Positions 35,076 through 45,400 of a stretch of DNA of 64,000 nucleotides are shown here, one piece after another. The notes below the pieces were generated by a model that was given only the letters and a program-made list of their open reading frames with translations, did no database searches and had not been told where the DNA came from. The stretch covers positions 7,650,267-7,714,266 of the forward strand of contig NC_062243.1 in assembly GCF_905475465.1 (NCBI RefSeq), written 5' to 3'. Position 1 is the stretch's first letter, and every line of letters begins with the position of its first letter. This stretch comes from Pieris napi (taxonomy: Eukaryota; Arthropoda; Insecta; Lepidoptera; Pieridae). A program made the position numbers and the translations under genes.

Positions 35076-35645
35076 ATCCCCCCAATTCTCCGAACTGGTG
35101 CTCCTGAGTTGGCTCCGGTCCTACCACGCCTTTTCCGGTAGGTACCTGTACTTGCTCAGCAATATCCTGAAATGCTGGAAGACCGCATTAATACATCCGA
35201 TCTCTAAAAAAGGCAATCGCTCTGATCCGTACAACTATCGCCCAATGACCTCCTTATTCTCCACAATAATGGATTCCATTATACTGAGATATCTAGAGGG
35301 CCACCTGATTAGCGAGTCGCTCAGCTGTCGGGCAGAGGCAATTGAGGCTAAGTTGAAGGCACTGGCGGTAAGTTTGGGTTTTGAGAATGACTGATCGGGT
35401 TTAGCACAGACCGCTTCATGTGAAGCTCTCAGCCTATGGGCTCCCCGGGAAATTGTGCAATTTCCAGCTATCTCGCTGATCGGAGCATCAAAGTTGTTAT
35501 TGACGGGGCATATTCCGACCTCAAACTCGTGAGCGCTGGGGTCCCACAAGGCTGTGTCCTATCCCCGACCCTGTTTCTTCTACGTATCAATGATATGTTG
35601 CAACTGAGCAACATTCAACTACCGCGCACCCCCACTATGTGGAAC
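35076..35645 (+). mobile_element. Rearranged non-LTR reverse transcriptase fragment
   Basis: Pieces of a reverse transcriptase remain in different frames: KCWKTALIHPISKKGNR then NYRPMTSL, a fingers/palm stretch ending EAIEAKLKALAVSLGF, and DLKLVSAGVPQGCVLSPTLF. Internal deletions remove the segment around the catalytic FADD/YADD box. The right end abuts a CCACTATGTGGAAC block that also occurs in the LINE tails at 9.66 and 22.5 kb. A dead, deleted copy. Confidence 0.75.
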
Positions 35646-35954
35646 AACGTCTTTATTAATTTTTATGTCAAAACAACAAACTTTGATAAATATTAAACTC
35701 TCTAAATAGTTTTGGTGTGATATTAATAAAACAATGCCAAGATGCATTCTAGGTTTATCAGAACACGTTTCTCAGTAGGACGAGTACCGCCTAACTATAA
35801 CCTTGTTACGGTCAGAACAAACCTTGCAGTCCCTTTTTGGACCTTTTAACATTGCGTGAAGTTTCCCGTTTAACAGAACTTCTTCGGAATGTGACGTAGA
35901 CTTGGTCTCGTTGCTGGCGATATGACCCTTTCAATTGTTCGAATTGTTCGAATG

Positions 35955-35999
35955 TAATTGTCAATAGTGGAGGACGAGGGTTCAAATCCCTCTCGGGCT
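35955..35999 (+). pseudogene. Partial tRNA-like unit (3' half)
   Basis: Matches the 3' half of the complete tRNA-like units at 36.5, 37.3 and 37.6 kb: the anticodon-loop side, T arm with GGTTCAAATCC, and acceptor strand TCGGGCT. The 5' half is replaced by unrelated sequence. The downstream flank (to about 36115) matches the flank of the 37.3-kb copy, so both belong to one duplicated unit. Confidence 0.7.
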
Positions 36000-36452
36000 G
36001 ATAAGTTTCTTGTTATGTTTAAGATGTAAGCTATAGAAATAGTAGTAACATTTTTGTAAATACGAAAAAATAACGGTGAACCTAAAAAAGGAAATAAACA
36101 TTAGTAGTAAAAATTTGATTACGAATAAATAAACTTAAAATAGTACCTTAAATATCGCAGATGTTAAAGTGCAAAAAAGGGCCTAGTTTTTACAAAACCT
36201 GTAATAAAGAAAATGTATGATATCTATTACATAGTTAAACAGAAAGTTCTATGTATGATTTTAGTCAAAGCCGCTGTCTGTACTATTTTAATAAACTTCG
36301 ATTTTCTACTAGGAATTAACGGCTTTAGCGCTCAGCTTAAAGATAAGATACAATTTAAACTTTAAGACCTATTTTGTGGTATAAAACTTAATAGAGAATT
36401 GTTATTTGCGACTTAAAAATCTATATTTTGATCCAATATAAAAATATAAAAC

Positions 36453-36529
36453 AGCCCGTGAGGGAATTGAACCCCCGACCTCCACTATTATCAATTAAAT
36501 GGGTGCTCTTACCGCTGAGCTAACGAGCC
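36453..36529 (-). tRNA. tRNA-like gene, unusual anticodon arm
   Basis: A 77-nt unit with acceptor GGCTCGT paired to ACGGGCT, D arm GCTC/GAGC, and a good T arm with B box GGTTCAATTCC. Its A box is TAGCTCAGCGG. It is followed on the minus strand by TTTT. The anticodon stem CCATT/AGTGG closes an 11-nt loop rather than 7, so the anticodon cannot be assigned; the loop centre is GAT. It could be a functional odd tRNA, a tRNA with a tiny intron, or a transcribed pseudogene. Confidence 0.55.
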
Positions 36530-37284
36530 CTTGTCATTAAACATTAAATTTACCTGTCATATTGTTTCTGTAATATACCCCAGTCCCCAATAATGAAGGT
36601 AGTAACAAAAAACTACCTTATACAAACACGTAGATGTTACCGTGTAGGTCTTACCCTGTTCTTTGTTATCCTTGAGACCAAAGTTAGATTTAGTATTGAA
36701 AAGAATTAAATATGATTTGCAAGAACAATGTAACCAGCCAAAAAAGGAATATTATACTAGGAAAAGTTCATATTACATCACTTATATGTGATGAAACTAA
36801 CATAATATTCATAAAACAAATATAAAAAAAGATTAATTTATCGTTCCCGGTTTCTATTTATCATGTTAATGTTTAGAAAGATTATAGATGGGAAAATTAA
36901 AACATTTTTACATATACTATAAATCTATACATGATTTTATTTTACAAGGTAGTTCCTGTAAAAAATATGAATTTGAATCGGAGATACCAATATCACTTTT
37001 GGCTTAAACATAATATTGCTGAGACACGGCGCGGAGTACCAATTTTTTTCGAATCACACTGCTTTAAAACTCGAAACGGTGTTCGGCGTTGTAAAATTGC
37101 ATCAAAAAGATTGATTGAAAATTGAAATTATATACGTTAAGTAACATATCCCCAATTCTAGTATCATCGCTTTTTTAATCGCATAAATTTTTTTATGAAA
37201 TTTGAATTACGATTCAACTTTTAACTTTTGCCTGTAATTAATGCAAGAATAACAATTTAGGTAAATTGAATGTTTAATTACAAG

Positions 37285-37361
37285 GGCTCGTTAGCTCAGC
37301 GGTTAGAGCACCCATTTAATTGTCAATAGTGGAGGTCGAGGGTTCAAATCCCTCACGGGCT
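37285..37361 (+). tRNA. tRNA-like gene, unusual anticodon arm
   Basis: Same 77-nt structure as the 36.5-kb unit, with A box TAGCTCAGCGG, B box GGTTCAAATCC and a T6 terminator a few bases after the acceptor. The 11-nt anticodon loop is TAATTGTCAAT, with centre GTC. The 5' flank (GAATGTTTAATTACAAGG) is nearly identical to that of the 37.6-kb copy, so the unit was duplicated with its surroundings. Confidence 0.55.
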
Positions 37362-37605
37362 GATAAATTTTTTGGTTATTTTTTAAATGTAATCAGTAGA
37401 AATAGTAGTAACATTTTTGTAAATACAAATAAATATTACCCTTAAAAGGAAATAAGCATAAGTAGTCCATATCTTTTTAAAAGCAGCTTAAGCGCAATTA
37501 TGGTTTAAAAATTTGTATAAGGTAGTTTTTTTTTTGTTACTACCTTCATTATTGGGATATGTTACAGAAACAATATGAGAGGTAAATTAAATGTTTAATT
37601 ACAAG

Positions 37606-37682
37606 GGCTCGTTAGCTCAGCGGTTAGAGCACCCATTTAATTGTTAATAGTGGAGGTCGGGGGTTCAAATCCCTCACGGGCT
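37606..37682 (+). tRNA. tRNA-like gene, unusual anticodon arm
   Basis: Third complete copy, 245 bases beyond the second. It has the same A and B boxes and is followed by a T-rich stretch (CTTTATTTTG). The loop is TAATTGTTAAT, with centre GTT. The upstream 100 bases (TTGTATAAGGTAGTTTTTTT and GTTACTACCTTCATTATTGG) recur, inverted, beside the minus-strand copy at 36.5 kb. Confidence 0.55.
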
Positions 37683-40011
37683 GATCTTTATTTTGCTTAA
37701 AATAACTACACTGATATTTAATGACTTTCTTTAGTGAAACAAAACATTTTATAATTTTTTTAATATCCTAATACTTTTACAATATAATGAATATTGTGTT
37801 GTGTTTTCTTTAATGCCAAGTTTTAAACATTGTTCATTTAATAAATAAAAATCTTTTTATTTGATATTAATTTATTATATATTACGCATATAGCTCACAG
37901 CGACTACGATTCTAATGGAAGATAACAATATGATCTACGTTAGATTTGCAACTTCACATTTAAAAAAAACCTTGAAGTATTATCCATTACCAAATAAAAA
38001 GTCGACCAATTTGGTGGGGCCTTTAGAGCATTCCGGTCTCACCTCTAGTTTTTCTCATAATAAAATCCAACGCAGACCACATAGTACAATATTGAATTAT
38101 ACCTAATGCAGACAACAAATTTGTATCCTATCGAGCCACTTTCACCGGCCCGGCTCAATGGCAACTTAAATTTTTACTTTTGCTTAGCATACAAAGGTTA
38201 GAGCAGGACAGCATAAATCTCTGTAACTACTTTCTATGTGAAAAATTATACCCACATATTCGTGCCATTGACTTAATCGGTGGGAATTCCGGGCCCATAT
38301 TAGTGGTTATACAAGTAACATTTATAATTTTCCTTTAACAAAAATGTCATCTCCCAGCCAGATTACACTTTTACTTCTAGTCATTATGATAGATAACCGA
38401 TCAACATACAGATATCAATACGAAAGAAATGCGTAACTGACTGTTACTAAGAAAAAAAACCAGATGGCGCTGAAACAAAATTCAAATATTAGTTATCTAC
38501 TCGCAAATAATCTCGCTGTTATATTAAAAAGCTTTTGTTTTATAAAAGCTACGATTTAATGTATTTTTTATACCCAGCCTTGTTACGCATTTCTCACGAT
38601 CACGAAAATAACACTTAAAACTATGAAAATTACATTAAATACTATTTCAATTAGCAACAGATCCCATTGTCTACATAATTTGTTTCACTATAATATAATC
38701 AATATGTGTTAAACATGTATACATTTACAAATAAATAGTGAAATACTATAGAACATTTATTTTTCTAGTTTTTATATTGCCTATAAGCTGGTCGTTGTTA
38801 GATTTTTCAAATGATTCACAATAAGCTAACGAAATTATTTAATTGAAAATCTCGAAATCTATTCGTATTTTAATGCAATTTCAGCTTTTATTATGAATTA
38901 GATAGTTAAATAAAAATTAAATTAACTAAAGGATTAGGAATAAAAACCGTATACATTTTCAACGATCCATTTGTTTTAATATTTTTCTATTTATTTATAA
39001 AAATCTAACAACGAAAAGCGCTACTAATCAATAAATTAAATTTCATGTGAATATAAAGTATACTTAACAATTGCGAATAGCAACGAAACTTAGCCTACAG
39101 ATATTTCTATCAAAACACACTCACGTAGAAATACTCAAAGAATTCGAGCACTCGTAGAAAAGATCCTAGACAGTAAGGCTTTTTACACACGAGTCATGTA
39201 TCATATACCATTCAATAATACCTGAATCTCCAACTGAAAGAACATATTTAGTGCAAAGTTATTCGAGAAGTTGTGACAGGTTTCTAACTAGAAGTTATTA
39301 TTACTGACTATATGAGTTATATACAAAGTAAAAATTGCTATGATTTTATTAAAGAGATCGTGAGAATACTTGTAAAAGTTCAATACAGAATTCAGTATAT
39401 TCAATTTTACACAACTCGTGCGCATAGCGTCAAGAAAGGTATTTTAGTGCAAGTTTAAAATTGAATAACAACGTGGCCTATTAAACCGCACTCAACAGTA
39501 AATGAAATACCCTGTTCAGAAGACATTGTATATTTTAAAAAATTGTCCTCAGCCTTTTTCAGTGATATCAATTGTTTTTAATTGCACAGACACAAGGTGA
39601 CATAAACCAAAATCTTAGGGGTCAAGAAATATTGGTTCCATATTTTCATAGAAATTTGGCCAATTTATCTGATTGAACTTATCTTCAGGCTGCGCAGAGC
39701 GAAACCACGTTTAGTGTTAAATAATAAATATTTTGTTTATGCCACCTCCAAGTTGAGTTAATATTCCACTGTCTGTGTGTGTATATCTAATTCGCTAAGG
39801 GATCTATTAAATACAGGGTCTGAAAAGAAATAAATACTCTGGTAGACGGATACAGATGACATTTAACTTACGACTAGGAAATGGTAATTTGGGGTCTCAA
39901 CAGATTCATACAAAGTTGCAGACCAATAATTAGTACATAATATTTACAAATTTATTAAACAACATCTAAATACTGAAAAATAAAAGTTGCCATACTATAC
40001 TATACAATATA
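37683..40011. other. Intergenic AT-rich DNA
   Basis: No supported gene. A short open stretch at 37915-38106 has no recognisable content. Confidence 0.4.
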
Positions 40012-40413
40012 AAGGTGCGTACAGACTATGTAACATATTATGTATATAACTTGTGTTTTATAATACGTCCACATTATGTAACCTTGTTATTTAACATTAT
40101 AACATAAAACAATACTGTACACATTACAATAACAATGCAATATAACAATGTTATATAACCATTGTCGTTTGTTGTTCTCCGACACGAGAGGACGTTTTGC
40201 TGGCTGCAGCAGCGACTGTTGTAATTTTAAATAACAAAAGAAAAACAAAAAACGTAGATGCTGCGTTCATTTCAATAACATAACAATATAACATTGTGGT
40301 ACATATCAATAACATGTTATTATAACATGTTTTATAACATTCAGTGTCCACATTATCGGAAACATGTTGTATTGTAATGTTGTATAACATGTTATATAGT
40401 CTGTACGCACCTT
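40012..40413. mobile_element. TIR element, about 400 bp, non-coding
   Basis: Terminal inverted repeats AAGGTGCGTACAGACTAT and its complement ATATAGTCTGTACGCACCTT flank an AT-rich interior with many ATAACATGTTAT-type palindromes. TA flanks both ends, compatible with a TA target duplication, but a 3-bp TWA reading cannot be excluded. Superfamily unresolved. Confidence 0.75.
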
Positions 40414-42308
40414 TACGCTAAGACGTGCACGTCTACGCGTATACGTGTGCGTACGCGCTGTGTGTTCTTTACGAATTAATACTTTTAATAGCCCCTACAA
40501 ACATGTAATGATGGCACGAGATCATATCATGAACACCATAACATTTGAAGAGACCCCATACGTAAGTCGCTAAAATCACTAAAACGATATTTCGAGGATT
40601 ATGCTAAATTGAGATCCTTACTAAGAACCCCCTTAAAATTCTTATCTATTTTGTCCCAATTCTTACCAAATGTATGTAGAAATTTATTCGATTCATTTTC
40701 ATTTATTGAAATATAACGCTTTACCTAATTCATAGTATTGCACAACTTCCTACGAAATCGGACGTTTCCGTAATAATTCTTCGTATTTGAAGTAAAGATC
40801 TCAACTCACCGCGTACACTATAGCAACAGATATATCAATAGAATATCAAGAGAAAAAATAAATGCTTAACAGATCAAAGTTAAATAGCAAAGTCCCATTT
40901 AGTTCAAACTACGATTATATACACTTAACAACGGGTATTGACCCAATTAGAACACGACCCTAACAAATAATCAGTGACATCGGCCTTTAAGAAACCGAAG
41001 TATCAAAAGACATCCTAAGTAAATTAGTTAAAGATTATTTTCATCATATTGTCCTATGCTATACGATTGTAGGACTGACATTGAAGGAGAAGGACACGTT
41101 TAATATTAATTCAATCGCAATATAACGACAATTACAGGAATAAGGATTAAAGTACGGTCGGCAAAATTTCTTAATTTCTTAAAACGTTCAAGGGTTTACG
41201 TCTTTAAACAGCGCAAAAAATTCATAGTGGGACCTTTGCCATAATTTTTTTTTTTCTAATCAGGCAAGAATATATCAGCCTTTTACTTTTGTTATTGCGT
41301 TTCTATGACGTGTGCTAAACGTTCTTTAAAATTCACACTAAACAGACCTTAAACTTGTATTAAATACTTAACAATATATAGCACATAAATTTGACAAATT
41401 GAGAAGTCACTACAATAGGATGTAAACATATATTCAAACTAAATTGTAAACTGTAAAAATATTATACGAACCTAGCTTGTACCATGGATAGTACTTGTTA
41501 GAATTTTTGCCGACCGTACATACTAAGGGATTTCTAGATAAAATGTAGAATCGATATTCCGCTATGCAGGACTCAAAAACACTTATTCTACAATTAATTA
41601 TTTACAAACATAGGTGGGATGATATAAACCTAGTTCACTAATTTATTTCAAGAAAAGAATTTTCTATAATTACCAGGAACATTAAAGGAGTGGAAAAATA
41701 TTCGAGCTACCAAAGAACTAAGTTTAATATTAAATATGATTAATAATTTAAAACACACATGACAATATCGAAGAAAATTATAAATATTAAAAATGTTCAT
41801 ATCAAACGCTAATCTTATCAAAACATCTGCCAAATAGCAGAATACATCGAACTTTACTTTTTGTATAATCAATGATACTATAAATGCATGAGTGTACTAC
41901 ACTTATGTTACATAAAACATTGTAAAACCGTAAAAGAAAATTAATTTACTTTCTGAAATAATCTTTGGAATAAAATAACGAAACGTTCTAACCCAAATTG
42001 CAAGAAAATATCAGTTTTATTCAATATGTTAATTGAACACTCAGTTGCATTTAACACAACCTCGACCGTTAATGTTAACAGTGAAACAATTTTTCATATC
42101 TTGTTATAGCAAACTGATCCAATATTTTTCATGGTTTGGACATGGTTCGTGGTTACTTGCAAAACTCTAAAAATACTTAACATATAAAACTGAACTAAGA
42201 TACTTGAGAAACACAAATATATGAATACTTAAACAAAATTAAATACCAATAAACTGTTGAACTGAAGACCTAAAAGAAGTCCTGCAGGCGAAATACCGAT
42301 AGTTCAGT
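40414..42308. other. Region 3' of Homer
   Basis: AT-rich. It probably includes the Homer 3' UTR at its right end, with AATAAA-type hexamers on the minus strand around 42.0 kb. No other feature recognised. Confidence 0.4.
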
Positions 42309-42422
42309 TCAGTTGTGCCGCGGCAGCGACACGTAGGCTGGCTCGGGGTCGCGCAGCAGCAGTGGCAGAGTGCGCTTGCGCACGGCCGCGTACAGCGGGC
42401 CACCGCCCGCCGGGCCAGCGTC
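42309..42422 (-). CDS. Possible Homer stop-codon readthrough extension
   Basis: Directly in frame after the Homer TGA lie 37 sense codons, then TGA at 42311-42309. The peptide begins DAGPAGGGPLYAAVRKR and ends PEPAYVSLPRHN. Thirty-two of the 37 codons end in G or C, very unlike the other Homer exons. A stem of 8 bp with a 4-nt loop (CGGCGGGC, GGTG, GCCCGCTG) can form at 42412-42393, starting 10 nt after the stop. The other two minus-strand frames are also open across much of this GC-rich piece, so openness alone proves nothing. It may simply be an unusual 3' UTR. Confidence 0.4.
   Translation of the reverse strand, partial: DAGPAGGGPLYAAVRKRTLPLLLRDPEPAYVSLPRHN
42393..42412 (-). promoter_or_regulatory. 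Potential RNA stem-loop just after the Homer stop codon
   Basis: CGGCGGGC pairs with GCCCGCTG (one G-U pair) across the loop GGTG. Its distance from the TGA fits stimulatory stem-loops known from some readthrough genes, such as fly headcase. Confidence 0.5.
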
Positions 42423-42464
42423 TCATGTTTGTAGCGCCGTGTTTATTTCGCGGTGGATCGTTGA
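42423..42464 (-). CDS. homer: Homer exon 10: last coding exon, first stop
   Basis: After acceptor AACTTTCCAG the exon reads STIHREINTALQT and then TGA (42425-42423), phase 0 with exon 9. The join QIEEL-STIHREINTALQ aligns by pattern with the vertebrate Homer end KIFEL-TELRDNLAKLLE, which is why this very short coding piece was accepted. The reading frame stays open for 37 more codons after the TGA. Confidence 0.8.
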   Translation of the reverse strand, partial: STIHREINTALQT

Positions 42465-45400
42465 CTGGAAAGTTATTTCTCATTTATTTTTTTCCTGACG
42501 AGTTATAGTCGTATTTTTAATTAGACGGAGTCTGTCTGACGTTTACGGTGTTGTCAGTTTTTAATGAAATAAAAATAGTGTTGTGACAAAGTAAAAACCC
42601 CTGAATGAATGATCGGTGATGGCACTAGTCGCCGCGCCGCGCTTTGTAATAAGACGTCAAAAAAGTGATTGTAGTTACATAGTACCTAACTTATATCAGA
42701 GCACTTTTATACAATTTTGAAATAGAAATAATATTCTTTTATTGTTTGAAATGATTAACTATTCACACTCATTGTTCATTCATCTGATTGAACAAGAACT
42801 GAACGCATCACTATTACTTTAAATATGGCAACATTATTTTACAAAGTGACATTAGCTACTGTCAGTTGGCTTCGTCTAATTAAAAATACGACTATAGTTA
42901 GCAGTGTTTCACCCTATATTTGTTTTGTGATACATTGGCTGCCTATTTAAAAATATATTCGACTTGAGCGACAACTACGCATACGTATGGTTCGATGTAA
43001 TAATAATAATAATCAGTGGCGCTTCAACCTCTTTAGGTCTGGGCCTCAGATTTCTGAATCTGTTTCATGATCATTTTTCAATTTAATACGCAAGTAGGTG
43101 ATCAGCCTCCAGTGCCTGTCTCACGCCGTCGACTTTTTGGGTCTAAGACATATCGGTTTCCTCACGATGTTTTCCTTCACCGTTCGAGCGAATGTTAAAT
43201 GCGCACATAGAAAGAAAGTCCATTGGTGCACAGCCGGGGATCGAACCTACGACCTCAGGGATGAGAGTCGCACGCTGAAGCCACTAGGCCAACACTGCTC
43301 ATGGTTGGCAACGCTGGATGGTTCGATGTAATACATTTATAAAGAAAAACGTGTATCGGTGACAATATTGCCATTAAAGTTAAGTTTTAAATGAATTATA
43401 ACTTAAGATAGTCTTTGCAATGGGATATAAATAATCCATTTTAGCCAATGGACTTGTATCTAGGTCATGTCAAATGTCAGCATAAATTAAAAAAAAAATC
43501 CTCACCAATTCCTCAATTTGGCGCGAAAGCCGATTGTTCAGCTCTTGGACGACCTGCCTTTGTCCGTCCTTTGCAGCCAGAGCTAACTCCAGTTGGCTGT
43601 GTGCCATTTTTGCTTCTGCATCCTGAAACATATGGAAAATTTCAGAAATAATTAAATAAACTTTAATTTACCAATGACAAAAATTTAGGTACATTTGGTT
43701 ATTATTTTTAAATAGTTTAAAAGCTAATAAAATACCTAATAATTTTCTAATGAATATCAAAGTATTATCATAACGGTCAATCACAGAACATATTTAACTT
43801 ATAACTTTCGCGTTGCAGGAGTATTCTCGTAAAATTAAATTAAATTTGAATTTAATAAAGTTATTTAGTTTAATTTTATAACAACGCATTATATACAGGT
43901 ATACATATATTTATAGGGCTTACCTGTTCACTTTTCTTAGATTTCATGGTTTGTGCCAATTCTTCATTCTTCTGTGCCAACTCCGCTTCTAACTGGGCGA
44001 TGCGCTGTCGCATCTGCTCGACTTCATTCGCATCACCACCTGAAAATATTTTATACAATTTAACATCGGATTTTAATTATTAAAACTATAATTAATACCA
44101 AAAATATACAAAGACTTATTTCTTGTCTGTCGTAGGTATTAATTTGACGTTGACAAAATTAACGTAAATTTTGCCATTTCCACTCAATCTTTTCAGCTGT
44201 TTCTGTTGTACATATATTATAAATATATAAAAATTTAAGCAACGGTTTCTCGTTTTCAAAAGACGTTTAAAAAGGAATGTTATCGTTTATTTGGATTGCT
44301 TGCGTCTTACTACGAAATAACAACACCATCTTAAACATGAATGATGAATTTTAACAAGAATTAGTGACCTGTTACTACACGAGAGAAATTCTACAAAAAG
44401 ATGATCCGTCACGGTTTTAGATGTGCCTGCCGCACCAATAGCTCACCTTTTCCAGCATACTGTCTCGCTCTAGCCACTTCCTCCCGATATTGGTGGAGTT
44501 GTCGCTTCCATTCGTCAACATTCGCCGTGCTCTCCTGTAACGCGGCAGTCAGCCTCAAGTTGTTGCTTTTCAGGGTTGCCAGTTCAATTTCCCACTTCTT
44601 TGCATTTCCGGAACTGTAAATTAAAAATGCACATAAAATATATAAAATTAAATATCATATTACCAAAATTTTTTTTAGGCAAATTAAAACAAATTCTAAT
44701 CATAATCAAAACAAAGGCTAGATAACAAGATTTTACAACGATAATAAACACATGACGAATTTTAAACCAAACAATAATTTAAATTCTTCCACAAAAAAAT
44801 GCTACGTAGTTAACATAGATGTTCAAAAATGTTCAATTTATATTTGACCGTTAGTAGCGCCTGTTCACGATATTTTCCTTAATGATTAAATTGCACTAAT
44901 AGAAAGAAAAATCAATCCACGCCCATGTTGGGAATGGCACTCATAATCGCTATACTAACACCGTTCATGTATTAAGAAATCAAAGCTAACCTATTTCTTA
45001 AATTACGACAATTGTTAAAACTCATCACTTTGGTCAAGTGTGAAAACTTTCGTTCGCAATATGTATCGTTGCGTAACGTTTACGCGAGTTAGGCACGTAA
45101 TCATTACGATGTTAACGTTAATAAAAAATATCGTTCCGTCATTTTATTTAAATTCATGAATCAACAGTTTTGATAGATCGAGTCATTCAGAACCTTTATT
45201 TAAATACCAATACTTTGTGTCTTATACAAATCTAAACGTAAATGTAAATAAGCACACGTAACGTCTTAAGCTTTGAAAAAAGCTTTGTTCTGGAAGAATA
45301 TAAGTAGTGAGATGCCAATAGACTTATGTTAATAGAGTCTAGGAACGAAATGTCATACATAAGATTTATAATTTACATAATTCGTTTGGCCTTGACACAT

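Noticed and set aside
42309..42430. Independent small gene starting ATG AGA CGC on the minus strand
   Set aside because: The ATG overlaps the Homer stop and the frame gives an Arg/Ala-rich low-complexity peptide. The frame continuous with Homer has the more natural composition.
43098..43331. 77-codon plus-strand open frame
   Set aside because: It lies entirely inside SINE family A and its translation recurs in the other copies.
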